From positions 1,116,001 to 1,180,000 of the forward strand of contig NZ_JAPEPI010000001.1 in NCBI RefSeq assembly GCF_026340305.1: a stretch of 64,000 bases of DNA, in the 5' to 3' direction. The notes under the pieces are model-generated. The model ran no database searches, was not told the origin of the DNA, and worked only from the letters and a program-made list of their open reading frames with translations. Origin of the DNA: Streptomyces sp. NBC_01381. Lineage in GTDB: Bacteria; Actinomycetota; Actinomycetes; Streptomycetales; Streptomycetaceae. Made by a program: the position numbers and the translations under genes. The stretch's first letter is position 1; each line of letters opens with the position of its first letter. Of this stretch, positions 1 to 8,023 are shown in pieces.

Positions 1-191
1 TCGGGGGCGGTGAGCGTGGTGAGGATGCGGACCGCTGTCGTCTTGCCGGCGCCGTTCGGGCCCAGGAGGGCGAAGACCGTGCCGGGGGCGACCTGGAGGT
101 CCACGCCGCGGAGGACCGGGACGGTTCGGGTGCCTTTTCCGTATGACTTGGTCAGTCCGCTGGCCGTGATGGACGCGACTGGTGGCGGCAT
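1..191 (-). CDS. ABC transporter ATP-binding protein, DrrA-like (partial, N-terminal part)
   Basis: Only the first 63 codons lie in the window; the gene runs off the left edge. Reading from the ATG at 191 gives a start [20 protein letters not shown], then a Walker A motif GPNGAGKTT at about residues 43-51 followed by RILTTLTAP. This spacing is typical of the ATPase of DrrA/CcmA-type export systems for drugs or lipids. It is divergent from the TetR gene at 299, with paired operator-like repeats between them, so it is probably the regulator's target. The partner permease would lie further left and cannot be seen. The substrate is unknown. Confidence 0.85.
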   Translation of the reverse strand, partial: MPPPVASITASGLTKSYGKGTRTVPVLRGVDLQVAPGTVFALLGPNGAGKTTAVRILTTLTAP

Positions 192-211
192 GAGGGCGAG
201 CCCTTCTCTTC

Positions 212-249
212 TGCGTAAGGCCTACGCAATACTGAGTAAGGGTTACGCA
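212..249. promoter_or_regulatory. Tandem TetR operator candidates
   Basis: A perfect inverted repeat TGCGTA-AGGCC-TACGCA lies at 212-228. A second, degenerate copy (TGAGTAAGGGTTACGCA) lies at 233-249. They start exactly 21 bp apart, two helical turns, in the 107-bp gap between the ABC ATPase and the TetR gene. This is the usual arrangement of two TetR dimers on one face of DNA. Assignment to the adjacent TetR is inference. Confidence 0.65.
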
Positions 250-298
250 GAACTACGATGTGCGTCAAGCACGGCAGCTCAGGAGGAGGCGGCGGCGT

Positions 299-1087
299 AT
301 GGCGGAGGCGGCGGATGGTGCTGCGGGCGGTACGGGTCTTTCCCCCAGCCTCGAGACCGCCTGGGGGTTGCGCGAGCGGTCGCCCAAGGGGCCGAAGCCC
401 GGCCTGACGCTGGACCGCATCGTCGACGCGGGGATCTCCATCGCGGCCGCTGACGGCATCGGCGCCGTCTCCATGGGGAAGGTCGCGAAGGCGCTCGGCG
501 CCTCGCCCATGTCCCTCTACCGGTACGTCTCTTCCAGGGATGAGCTGTACGTCCTGATGCAGGACGCCGCCACGGGAGCGCCTCCCGCGATGCCGGCCGA
601 CGTCACGGGGTGGCGGGCCCGCCTGGAGTGGTGGGCGCGGGCTCAGCGCGAGGTGCTGCGGGGCAACCTCTGGCTCGTACGCGTCCCGGTCACTTCACCA
701 CCCGCGACACCGTGCCAGCTCGAGTGGATGGAGCAGGGGCTCGCCGCGCTCGACGACAGCGGCCTCGAGGAGGGCTGGAAGCTGTCGGTGCTCATGCTCG
801 TGAGCGGCTTCGTGCGGAGCGATGTCGCGCTGATGGCCGATCTCGACGCGGGCATGCGGGAGCGGGGGCAGGATCCCGGCGAGGCGATGCGGCGGTACGC
901 GCGGACCGTCGACGCCCTGACCTCGTCCGAACCCGAGCGCTTTCCCGCGCTGCGGAGGCTGCTGGGGGCGGGGGTTCTGGATGTGGCCGGCGCCGAGGGT
1001 GCGGAGTCTGACTTTGATTTCGAGTTTGGGATCGCGCGGGTCCTGGACGGGATTGCCGTGCTGGTGGACAACTCGTCGGGTTCTTAG
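299..1087 (+). CDS. TetR family transcriptional regulator
   Basis: This 262-residue regulator probably represses the divergent DrrA-like ABC exporter and itself. The TetR helix-turn-helix lies at about residues 45-85 (TLDRIVDAGISIAAADGI ... ASPMSLYRYVSSRDELY). The longer C-terminal ligand-binding half resembles the TetR_C domain of tetracycline-type repressors. The ATG at 299 was chosen because AGGAGGAGG lies just upstream; an earlier in-frame ATG at 260 would read through that site. The first 40 residues are low-complexity. The ligand is unknown; exporter-linked TetRs usually sense the exported drug or an intermediate. Confidence 0.85.
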   Translation: MAEAADGAAGGTGLSPSLETAWGLRERSPKGPKPGLTLDRIVDAGISIAAADGIGAVSMGKVAKALGASPMSLYRYVSSRDELYVLMQDAATGAPPAMPADVTGWRARLEWWARAQREVLRGNLWLVRVPVTSPPATPCQLEWMEQGLAALDDSGLEEGWKLSVLMLVSGFVRSDVALMADLDAGMRERGQDPGEAMRRYARTVDALTSSEPERFPALRRLLGAGVLDVAGAEGAESDFDFEFGIARVLDGIAVLVDNSSGS

Positions 1088-1115
1088 GGCGGTTGGCCGG
1101 TCGACCAGCCGGCTC

Positions 1116-1775
1116 TCAGGCGTGCTCCGGTGAAAGCCCCGACCGCAGCTGGCCGAACGCCCGGTTCGCCGCCGCCACTGCGTCCGGCCATACCTCGTCC
1201 GCGCTCTCGCCCGCGTCGATCCGGCGCCAGTTCTCCATGGCGAGGATGCGTTGTACGGCGATGATCTGGCCGGCGGCGAGGCGTGCGGGGAGGGGAGTGC
1301 CGCCCAGGGCTTCGGCCAGGGAGTGCTCCGAGCGGTCCTGGTACTCGTAGAGGCGGGCGACCAGGGACGGTGTTCCGTAGAGCAGGCGGTGGAAGGCGAG
1401 TACCGCCGGGTGGTCGCAGAGGCCCGTCACCGGGTCGTGGCGTTCGAGGCCGTCGAGGAAGTGGCGCTGCAGGGCGTCCAGGGGGCTGCGCTTGGCGGGG
1501 CGGGTCGTGACGACTCTGGCCGCCTCGTCCTGGTGGTCGGCGAAACGGTGGAGGACGAGGTCCTCCTTGGTGGGGAAGTAGCGGAACAGGGTCGGCTTGG
1601 AGATGTCGGCCGCCGCGGCCACCTCCGCGACCGGGACCTTCTCGAAGCCCTTCTCCAGGAAGAGCGCGATCGCCGCCTCCGAGACCGCCTGGTACATCCG
1701 CTGCTTCTTGCGCTCCCGCAGGCCGGGGGTCCCGGGGGCTTCGGAGGGTCCGGGGGTCGCCTCTTCGTCCGTCAT
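1116..1775 (-). CDS. TetR family transcriptional regulator
   Basis: This 219-residue protein has an N-terminal TetR HTH at about residues 20-70 (RKKQRMYQAVSEAAIALFLE ... ISKPTLFRYFPTKEDLVLH). An acidic, Pro-rich stretch precedes it. The C-terminal half looks like a generic TetR ligand pocket with no recognisable subfamily signature. It ends 28 bp after the convergent TetR gene and is divergent from the helicase gene at 1860 across an unusually AT-rich 84-bp gap. It could therefore control that helicase; this is inference from position. Confidence 0.85.
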   Translation of the reverse strand: MTDEEATPGPSEAPGTPGLRERKKQRMYQAVSEAAIALFLEKGFEKVPVAEVAAAADISKPTLFRYFPTKEDLVLHRFADHQDEAARVVTTRPAKRSPLDALQRHFLDGLERHDPVTGLCDHPAVLAFHRLLYGTPSLVARLYEYQDRSEHSLAEALGGTPLPARLAAGQIIAVQRILAMENWRRIDAGESADEVWPDAVAAANRAFGQLRSGLSPEHA

Positions 1776-1799
1776 GGGGGCAGCCTAGCGCACACGTGA

Positions 1800-1859
1800 T
1801 TCGCGGTTACGAATTTTACTGGGCGACAAATTTAACTCGGTTACATTATTCTCGTCGGC
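1800..1859 (+). promoter_or_regulatory. AT-rich divergent promoter region of tetR / helicase gene
   Basis: This is the most AT-rich short stretch in this part of the window. It carries GGTTAC at both ends, AATTTTACT and AAATTTAACT. For the rightward gene, a -10-like TACATT at 1842-1847 lies 12 nt before the ATG, and no Shine-Dalgarno sequence is visible. A very short leader is therefore likely. No clear -35 and no rifamycin-associated element inverted repeat could be made out. Confidence 0.4.
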
Positions 1860-3944
1860 ATGACGCCACGCGACGCCCCCCTCGACCGTGCCCTCGCCCA
1901 AGAACGCGGCTTCCACGACACCTGTCGCGCCGCCCTGACCGGCATGGTCGACGGGGCGGAGGAGCGGGTCGTCAGGGGAGCGGACGTCTCCGCGTCCGGC
2001 GCCGACGCCGAAGTCCTCGGCTACGAGTTCCGCAGCAACGCCAAAGCGATGCGCGAACTCCCCGAAGCGCCCCTCTTCTTCGGCCGCCTCGACTTCGCCG
2101 CCGCAGGCCCCGCAGCCGACGAGGCGGGCGATCACCGCGGGCAGAGCTATCACATCGGCCGCCTCCGCATCACCGAACACCCCTCCGCCCCACCCCTGGT
2201 GGTCGACTGGCGCGCACCCGTCTCGCGCGCCTTCTATCAGGCCGGAGCGCGCGACCCGCAGGGCGTCGCCGTCCGCCGCCGCTTCGGCTGGGCGCCCGGC
2301 AGCAAGGGCGAATCCGCCGACCTCACCGGCCTGGAGGACGAGCCGCTGGCCGGCAGCGGGCAGCACACCCCTGCCGGGCCGCCCGCGCAAAGCAGCCGCA
2401 GCAGCATCCTCACCGGCGAGATCGAGCGGCCCCGCGTCGGCCCCATGCGGGACATCGCCGCCACCATCCAGCCCGAGCAGGACGACCTCGTACGCGGTGA
2501 ACTCGCCGCCTCTGTCTGCGTCCAGGGCGCGCCAGGCACCGGGAAGACCGCCGTCGGACTGCACCGCGCCGCGTATCTCCTCTACACCTACCCCCAGCGC
2601 GTGCAGCGCGCCGGACTCCTCATCCTCGGCCCCAACCGCACCTTCCTCCGCTACATCGCCGAGGTGCTCCCGTCCCTCGGCGAGACCGGCGTACGGCAGT
2701 CCACCGTCGCGGACGAGATCGCCCGCCCCACCGCCCCCGTCCGCGCCCGCGACAGCGAGGCCGCGGCCCGCGTCAAGCACGACGCCCGGATGGCCGCCGT
2801 CCTGCGGAGGGCCCTCTACGAGCGCGTCGCGCCGCCCGCCAACTCCCTTGCCGTACCCGAAGGTTCGTACACCTGGCGGGTCCCGCTAGACGAGCTGGAG
2901 CGGATCATCGAGGACGTGCGCGCGGAGGAACCCCCGTACGCCGTCGGGCGCGAGCGCGTCCGCACCCGCGCCGTCCGGCACATCCAGCTCCAGGCCGAGC
3001 GCCGCGCCGGCGCCGTGAACAACGCCTGGCTGCAGAAGATCTCCCGGGCCCGCCCGGTCTCCGCCTTCGTCGACGCTGCCTGGCCCAGGACGCGGCCCGA
3101 AGAGGCGCTCGCCGCCCTGCTCGCCGACCCGGAAGCGCTCGCCACCGCGGCCGATGGCGTCCTCACGGCTGAGGAGCAGGGAGTCATCGGCTGGGGCAAG
3201 GCGCCGCGCTCGTACAAGTCGGCGAAGTGGTCCGGCGCCGATCTCGTCCTGCTCGACGAGCTCGCGGGGCTCATCGAACGGCCCGAGGGGTACGGCCACA
3301 TCGTCGTCGACGAGGCGCAGGACCTCTCCCCGATGGAGGCCCGCGCGATCGCCCGCCGCGCCGGTTTCGGCTCGCTCACGGTGCTCGGCGACCTCGCGCA
3401 GGGCACCACCCCGTGGGCCGCGCGCGACTGGCCCGGACTCCTCGCTCATCTGGGGAAGCCGGATGCCGCCGTCGCCCCGCTGACCACCGGCTTCCGCGTC
3501 CCGAAGGCGGTCGTGGACCTCGCCAATCGTGTCCTCGCCACCCTCGACGTAGATGTTCCGCCTGCCCAATCCCTGCGCGGGGACGGTGAGTTGAGGATTC
3601 AGGAGGTACGTGATGTGAGTGCCGCCACCGTCGACGCGGTGCGCGGCGCGCTGGCCCGTGAGGGTTCCGTCGGGGTCATCGCCGCCGACGCCGACACCCC
3701 CGGCCTCCGCGATGCGCTCACCGCCGCGGGCATCGAGAGCGCGGGCCCGGACGATCTCGGCGCGCGCGTGACGGTGCTGCCCGCGTCCGTCGCGAAGGGT
3801 CTGGAGTACGACCACGTGGTCGCCGTCGAACCGGCGGCCATCGCGGAGGCGGAGAGCCGCGGCCCCAGCCGCCTGTACGTGGTCCTGACCAGGGCGGTGT
3901 CCCGGCTCGACGTGCTGCACAGCAGGGGGCTGCCGTGGGGCTGA
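1860..3944 (+). CDS. helR: HelD/HelR-type RNA polymerase-recycling ATPase (UvrD-like helicase)
   Basis: This 694-residue superfamily 1 ATPase has Walker A GAPGTGKTAV at about residues 222-231 and a UvrD-type Walker B VVDEAQDLSP at about 481-490. Later motifs are TGFRVPKAVVDLANR near 543, KGLEYDHVVAVEP near 643 and LTRAVSRLDVLHS near the C-terminus. The N-terminal region with RLRITEH...LVVDWRAPVSRAFYQA is typical of HelD-like factors, which enter RNA polymerase channels and release stalled or rifamycin-bound enzyme. The length fits HelR of Streptomyces. The symbol rests on family resemblance only. There is no ribosome binding site before the ATG, so a near-leaderless mRNA is likely. The divergent TetR may regulate it. 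Confidence 0.8.
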   Translation: MTPRDAPLDRALAQERGFHDTCRAALTGMVDGAEERVVRGADVSASGADAEVLGYEFRSNAKAMRELPEAPLFFGRLDFAAAGPAADEAGDHRGQSYHIGRLRITEHPSAPPLVVDWRAPVSRAFYQAGARDPQGVAVRRRFGWAPGSKGESADLTGLEDEPLAGSGQHTPAGPPAQSSRSSILTGEIERPRVGPMRDIAATIQPEQDDLVRGELAASVCVQGAPGTGKTAVGLHRAAYLLYTYPQRVQRAGLLILGPNRTFLRYIAEVLPSLGETGVRQSTVADEIARPTAPVRARDSEAAARVKHDARMAAVLRRALYERVAPPANSLAVPEGSYTWRVPLDELERIIEDVRAEEPPYAVGRERVRTRAVRHIQLQAERRAGAVNNAWLQKISRARPVSAFVDAAWPRTRPEEALAALLADPEALATAADGVLTAEEQGVIGWGKAPRSYKSAKWSGADLVLLDELAGLIERPEGYGHIVVDEAQDLSPMEARAIARRAGFGSLTVLGDLAQGTTPWAARDWPGLLAHLGKPDAAVAPLTTGFRVPKAVVDLANRVLATLDVDVPPAQSLRGDGELRIQEVRDVSAATVDAVRGALAREGSVGVIAADADTPGLRDALTAAGIESAGPDDLGARVTVLPASVAKGLEYDHVVAVEPAAIAEAESRGPSRLYVVLTRAVSRLDVLHSRGLPWG

Positions 3945-4009
3945 GTACCGTAGCCGCTGACGGAGTGCATGCCGTTGCGGTTATATAGCTTGCGGCGTAT
4001 GTTCGAGGT

Positions 4010-4324
4010 ATGCCCATACCGTTCGACGTCCTCGCGGAGCCCAGCCGCCGGAAGATCCTCGATCTGCTCCTGGAGCGCCCCCACCTGGTGGGTGAGATCA
4101 CCGAGCGGCTCGGCATCAGCCAGCCCGGCACGTCCAAGCATCTGCGGGTGCTGCGCGACGCCGGGCTCGTGCGGGTGCGGCAGGACGCGCAGCGCCGCTG
4201 GTACGAGCTGCGGCCCGAGCCTCTCGAAGAGCTCGACGCGTGGCTCGCGCACTACCGGCACCTCTGGTCCGGCAGCCTCGACGCCCTCGAACGGCACCTC
4301 GACGTGATGGACCGTGAGTCCTGA
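4010..4324 (+). CDS. ArsR family transcriptional regulator
   Basis: This 104-residue winged-helix protein is close to the minimal ArsR size. The HTH is visible as RRKILDLLLERPHLVGEITERLG followed by ISQPGTSKHLRVLRDAGLV and the wing RVRQDAQRRWYEL. It has no cysteine pairs for metal binding. It is followed at 45 bp by an AHSA1/SRPBCC gene. ArsR-AHSA1 pairs are common in actinobacteria, where the regulator controls its small-molecule-binding partner. The codons around its stop are tandemly triplicated (see the repeat at 4307-4375). The start ATG at 4010 is the first in frame. Confidence 0.88.
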   Translation: MPIPFDVLAEPSRRKILDLLLERPHLVGEITERLGISQPGTSKHLRVLRDAGLVRVRQDAQRRWYELRPEPLEELDAWLAHYRHLWSGSLDALERHLDVMDRES

Positions 4325-4375
4325 TGAACATGGACCGTGAGTCCTGATGAACCTGGACGGTGACTCCTCATGAAC
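4307..4375 (+). repeat. Three tandem 23-bp units spanning an ArsR stop codon and the next start
   Basis: Units start at 4307, 4330 and 4353. The first two are identical and the third differs at four positions. Each unit carries the last codons of the ArsR gene (MDRES), its TGA stop and a TGATGA or CATGA junction. The third unit supplies the ATG of the downstream gene at 4370. The unit length is not a multiple of three, so the copies fall in different frames. Confidence 0.95.
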
Positions 4376-5212
4376 CCGCACTCCGACACCCTCGGCCCCG
4401 CCGACGACGGCCGGCACAGCGTCCTGCGGATGGAGCGCCGCCTCGCGCACCCGCCCGCCAAGGTGTGGGCCGCGATCACCCGGCCCGCGCACCTGGCCAA
4501 CTGGTTCCCCTCCGAGGTGACGCTCGAGCTGAAGCCGGGCGGCGCGATGGGGTTCCACTTCCCCGGCGACGAGGGCCCCGGCATGACCGGCGAGGTCACC
4601 GACGCCGAGGAGCCCCGCGTCTTCGCCTTCAGCTGGGGCGACGACCATCTGCGCTGGGAGATCACTCCGGACGGGGACGGCGGCTCGCTCCTCACCCTTG
4701 AACACACCTTCGGCGACCGCTTCGGCGCCGCGAGCTTCGCCTCCGGCTGGCACCTGTGCCTCTCGGCGCTCGGCCAGTTCCTCGACGGCGGCGGGGCCGA
4801 GGTGAGCCAGGACGCGGGGGAGCTGCACGAGGCGTATCTGGAACAGTTCGACCTCGGCCGCGGCGAGGTGACCGGCGACGGCATCCGCTTCGAGCGGCAG
4901 CTGGTCCGGTTCGCGGACAAGGTGTGGGCCGAACTGTGCGCGGGCGAGGAGCCGTTGAAGGGCGACACCGCGCCCGACGGTTTCCTCGCGGACGGCATCT
5001 CGGCCGGTCCGGTCACCTCGGTCTCGGCGCCGACTTCACTGACGTACGCCGTCCATCCGAACGGCGAGGTGCGGTGGGAGTTCTCCGAGGGGACGGGGCA
5101 CGGGGCCCGGCTCGTCCTCACGCAGACGGGCGTCATGGATGACGCGGAAGCCGTGCGGGCGGCCTGGCACGCGCGGATCGAGCGGCTCGCGGGCCAGCTG
5201 CTGGAGGCGTGA
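4370..5212 (+). CDS. SRPBCC/AHSA1 domain protein, two-domain
   Basis: This 280-residue cytoplasmic protein has an AHSA1-type START fold in its first half: ERRLAHPPAKVWAAITRPAHLANWFP at about residues 20-45, then LELKPGGAMGFHF and FAFSWGDDHLRWEI. A second, weaker START-like half begins near residue 190 (VTSVSAPTSLTYAVHPNGEVRWEF) and ends with a helix AAWHARIERLAGQLLEA. Such proteins bind hydrophobic ligands. It is cotranscribed with the preceding ArsR gene, whose end forms its leader. The ligand and process are unknown. Confidence 0.82.
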   Translation: MNPHSDTLGPADDGRHSVLRMERRLAHPPAKVWAAITRPAHLANWFPSEVTLELKPGGAMGFHFPGDEGPGMTGEVTDAEEPRVFAFSWGDDHLRWEITPDGDGGSLLTLEHTFGDRFGAASFASGWHLCLSALGQFLDGGGAEVSQDAGELHEAYLEQFDLGRGEVTGDGIRFERQLVRFADKVWAELCAGEEPLKGDTAPDGFLADGISAGPVTSVSAPTSLTYAVHPNGEVRWEFSEGTGHGARLVLTQTGVMDDAEAVRAAWHARIERLAGQLLEA

Positions 5213-5217
5213 CCGGG

Positions 5218-5290
5218 CCGCGCCCCAAAGGGGCGCGGGGCTGTGACATTTGCGGCTCCGCCGCGTGGGCGCGACCAGCCACAAGACACC
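5218..5290. repeat. Streptomyces dispersed intergenic repeat with terminator hairpin
   Basis: The stem CCGCGCCCC-AAA-GGGGCGCGG at 5218-5238 is followed by a second small hairpin GCGGC-TCC-GCCGC near 5252-5264 and then GTGGGCGCGACCAGCCAC. I recognise this combination as a sequence that recurs at the 3' ends of many Streptomyces genes. It lies between two convergent genes and probably terminates both. Genome copy number cannot be judged from one window. Confidence 0.7.
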
Positions 5291-5311
5291 CGCACCCGCA
5301 TACGAAACCGC

Positions 5312-6787
5312 TCAGTCGTCCAGCACAGCCTCCATCACCGACTTGGCGATCGGCCCCCCAAGCCGCCCACCCGCAATCTCCGACCGCGGGATATCCATGT
5401 CCTTGGGGTCCACGAACACCGCCACCGCTACAGGCGAAGAGCCATCGTCCAACTTGGCGTAGGAGATGAACCAGGCATACGGCCGCTCGTCGTTGACGTT
5501 CGAGCCGTGCTGGGCGGTGCCGGTCTTGCCGCCGACGGTGACGCCGTCGATCTGGGCCTTGTTCGCCGTGCCCTCATCGACGGTGTGCTCCATCATCACC
5601 TGCACCTTCTGCGCGGTGTCCGCGGAGACGGCCTGGCTCAGCTCTTCCGGCTTGCCCTTCTCGATCGCCGAGAGGTCGGGGCCGCGCAGCTCCTCGACCA
5701 TGTACGGCTTCATCAGCTTGCCGTCATTGGCGAGCCCCGCCGCGACCATCGCCATCTGCAGCGGCGTACTGGTGAGAGAGCCCTGGCCCATGCCGGTCAG
5801 CGCGGTCTGCGGCTTGTCGAGGTCCTCCGGGTAGCTGCTCGCCGATGAGCGGACGGGGATGAACTGCTGTTCGTTGAAGCCGAACTTCTCCGCCGTCTCG
5901 CGCATGTCGTCGTCGCCGACCTTCAGCGCGGTGTCGAGGAAGACGTTGTTGCACGACCACTGCATGCCGACCTTCAGGGACGCCTTGTCGCAGGGCGCGC
6001 CCGGCACGTCGTTGCCGATCGTGGTGGAGCTGAGCGGCAGCTTGTAGGGGGCCTTGGCGCCGGTCGGCTTGTCGATGTCGTCGACCACGCCGTGCTCCAG
6101 GGCTGCGGCCGCGGTGAGCACCTTGAAGGTGGAGCCCGGCGGATAGATCTCGCGCAGCGCCCGGTTGGACAGCGGCTTGTCCTTGTTCTTGCTCAGCCGG
6201 GTGAACTCCTTGCCCTCCTTCGCCGAGATCCCGGCGAAGGAGGAAGGGTCGTACGAAGGAGTGCTCGCCATCGCGAGCACCTTGCCGGTGCGCGGGTCGA
6301 GTGCGACCACCGCGCCGCGTGCGTCGAGATCCACCAGGCCCTGGTAGGCGGCTCGTTGGGCCTTCGGGTCGATGGTGGTGATGACGTCGCCGCCGCGCCG
6401 CTTCTCGCCGGTCAGCATGTCCAGGGTGCGGCGGATGAAGAGCCGGTCGTCGTCACCGCTCAGGACGCCGTTGTGCACGCCCTCCAGGAACGTCGAGCCC
6501 TGGGCCTGCGAGAAGTAGCCGGTGATCGGGGCGTACATGGGGCCTTCCTTGAAGACCCGCTGGTACTTGAAGTCCGTCCCGCTGACTTCCTTGGACCCGG
6601 TGATCGGCTTGCCGCCGACGATGATGTCGCCCCGCGGGTGTGAGAAGGCCTCGATCTGGACGCGGCGGTTCTTCTCGTGGGTCGAGAGCTTGTCGCTCTC
6701 GGCGAACTGGATCCACGTCGCGCGCAGCAGCAGGGCGAGCGTCAGCACGCCACAGAAAAGGGCTATGTGACGCAGCGGCTTGTTCAT
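5312..6787 (-). CDS. Class B penicillin-binding protein (transpeptidase, PbpA/FtsI-like)
   Basis: This 491-residue peptidoglycan transpeptidase acts outside the membrane. There is one N-terminal anchor (HIALFCGVLTLALLLRATWI). The three active-site motifs are present: STFK at about residues 219-222, SCN near 277-279 and KTGT near 421-424. Its size and layout match the short actinobacterial PbpA type. The start at 6787 (MNKPLRHIA) follows GGGGGGACCGC, whereas an earlier ATG has no ribosome binding site. It stands alone, without rodA or ftsW beside it, so it is probably an accessory paralogue used in growth or sporulation. Confidence 0.92.
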   Translation of the reverse strand: MNKPLRHIALFCGVLTLALLLRATWIQFAESDKLSTHEKNRRVQIEAFSHPRGDIIVGGKPITGSKEVSGTDFKYQRVFKEGPMYAPITGYFSQAQGSTFLEGVHNGVLSGDDDRLFIRRTLDMLTGEKRRGGDVITTIDPKAQRAAYQGLVDLDARGAVVALDPRTGKVLAMASTPSYDPSSFAGISAKEGKEFTRLSKNKDKPLSNRALREIYPPGSTFKVLTAAAALEHGVVDDIDKPTGAKAPYKLPLSSTTIGNDVPGAPCDKASLKVGMQWSCNNVFLDTALKVGDDDMRETAEKFGFNEQQFIPVRSSASSYPEDLDKPQTALTGMGQGSLTSTPLQMAMVAAGLANDGKLMKPYMVEELRGPDLSAIEKGKPEELSQAVSADTAQKVQVMMEHTVDEGTANKAQIDGVTVGGKTGTAQHGSNVNDERPYAWFISYAKLDDGSSPVAVAVFVDPKDMDIPRSEIAGGRLGGPIAKSVMEAVLDD

Positions 6788-6826
6788 GCGGTCCCCCCAA
6801 GACCCGTGACACCAGGACATGATGCT

Positions 6827-6860
6827 GGTCCATCATGTGTATGGGTCCATCATGTGCACG
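6827..6860. repeat. 17-bp tandem duplication upstream of the PBP gene
   Basis: Two copies of GGTCCATCATGTG plus four variable bases, at 6827-6843 and 6844-6860, lie 40-73 bp upstream of the PBP start. This may be promoter DNA or simple slippage. Confidence 0.8.
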
Positions 6861-6893
6861 GCCGCGGCTCTTTCCGCCATTGTTTCCGAACAG

Positions 6894-7868
6894 TCACACG
6901 ACAGGCGCCCCCCGAAGCACCTCGATCACGCTCGCATAGCTGTCGGAGCCGTGCCCCGCGGCGCTCGCCCGCTCCATGGTGGCCTTGAGGAGTTCGGGCA
7001 GCGCGTTGTCGAGTCCGCGGTCGGCCGCCGCGTGGATGAGATGGTCGATCGTCGCGATCTGTACGTCGACGGTGGCGTCGTCGCCCGGATAGTGCCCGGC
7101 GTCCACCTGGGGCGCGTACGTGGCGAGGAAACCGGCGACGGCGTGCGAGAGCCAGCGGATGGCGACGGGGGTGAAATCGGTGGCCTTGGTGTCCGCGCCG
7201 AGCAGCGCCGTGCCGTGCAGCCAGCCGGTGAACGCGGCCCACATCAGGCCGAGCAGCGCGACGTCGTACAGGGAGGCGCGGCCCGGCTCCTCGCCCAGGT
7301 ACAGCGGGTCGCCGAGGGCGGCGAGCGCCGGGCGGTGCGCTGCGAAGACGTCACCCGAACCGCTGTACAGGAACATCATCTCCGGGCTCCCGACCCCCGG
7401 CGGCGTGGTCATGATCGCCCCGTCGAGATAGCCGAGGCCAAGCGAACCCGCCCACGCCGCCGCGTCGTCGGCCTGCTCGGGGGAGCCGGACGTGAGGTTG
7501 ACCAGGGCCTTGCCGGCGAGCCCGCCGGCGGCGGCGACCGGGTCGAGGACGGCGTGCAGCGCATCGTGGTCCAGTACGCAGGCGACGATCAACTGACCGG
7601 CGGCGACGGCCTCTTCGGGCGTCGCGGCGAGCTTCGCGCCCCGGCCGACGAGGGCATCGGCCTTGCCGGGGGAGCGGTTCCAGACGGTGGTGGGGTGGCC
7701 GGCGTCCAGGAGGGTGGCGGCGAGCGCCGCGCCCATGTTGCCGAGGCCGATGACGGTGACGGTGACGGGGGTCTTCCGCGGGAGTTCGGTGGTCTCTGTG
7801 CCCGTGGCGTTGTTCTCTGTGCCCGTGGCGTCGATCTCTGTGCCCGTGGCGTTGATCTCTGTGCTCAT
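6894..7868 (-). CDS. NAD(P)-dependent oxidoreductase, imine-reductase-like 6PGDH family
   Basis: This 324-residue soluble protein has a Rossmann domain with VIGLGNMGAALAATLLDAGH at about residues 27-46 and NRSPGKADALV, which binds NADP. The C-terminal part contains LDGAIMTTPPGVGSPEMMFLYSG and ASLYDVALLGLMWAAFTG. These are features of the imine reductase/beta-hydroxyacid dehydrogenase-like group. The physiological substrate is unknown; characterised imine reductases reduce cyclic imines. The start at 7868 precedes three and a half copies of a 7-residue unit (GTEINAT), encoded by 21-bp tandem DNA repeats absent from the usual fold, so the true N-terminus may lie later. It is divergent from the HEAT/MerR operon. 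Confidence 0.82.
   Translation of the reverse strand: MSTEINATGTEIDATGTENNATGTETTELPRKTPVTVTVIGLGNMGAALAATLLDAGHPTTVWNRSPGKADALVGRGAKLAATPEEAVAAGQLIVACVLDHDALHAVLDPVAAAGGLAGKALVNLTSGSPEQADDAAAWAGSLGLGYLDGAIMTTPPGVGSPEMMFLYSGSGDVFAAHRPALAALGDPLYLGEEPGRASLYDVALLGLMWAAFTGWLHGTALLGADTKATDFTPVAIRWLSHAVAGFLATYAPQVDAGHYPGDDATVDVQIATIDHLIHAAADRGLDNALPELLKATMERASAAGHGSDSYASVIEVLRGAPVV
7796..7866 (-). repeat. 21-bp in-frame tandem repeat at the N-terminus of the oxidoreductase
   Basis: About 3.5 copies of a 21-bp unit encode repeated Thr-Glu-Ile-Asn-Ala-Thr-Gly residues immediately after the start codon. Copies differ at single positions. The coordinates are approximate to a few bases. Confidence 0.85.
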
Positions 7869-7967
7869 GCGGACCACGCTCGCAGCGCGCGCCGCCGCCG
7901 GACAGTGACAGGGATGACGCCGACCACCAAATTCCCGCCACCTCCACCCCCGTACACAGCGGCCTCT

Positions 7968-7998
7968 TTGACCTTGACACGGTGACAAGGCCTTCACT
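7968..7998 (+). promoter_or_regulatory. MerR-type promoter and operator
   Basis: A -35 TTGACC (7968-7973) and a -10-like TTCACT (7993-7998) are separated by 19 bp, the elongated spacing characteristic of MerR-activated promoters. Within the spacer lies the near-perfect dyad CCTTGACACGGTGACAAGG (7972-7990), in which all base pairs match except one A/A. A Shine-Dalgarno AAGGAGG follows at 8006. The promoter reads into the HEAT gene and the MerR-HEAT gene, so autoregulation is very likely. Confidence 0.75.
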
Positions 7999-8023
7999 GC
8001 TCGCCAAGGAGGTGATGGTCCCG

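Noticed and set aside
1776..1859. Rifamycin-associated element before the helR-like gene
   Set aside because: No 19-bp inverted repeat of that type could be found in the gap.
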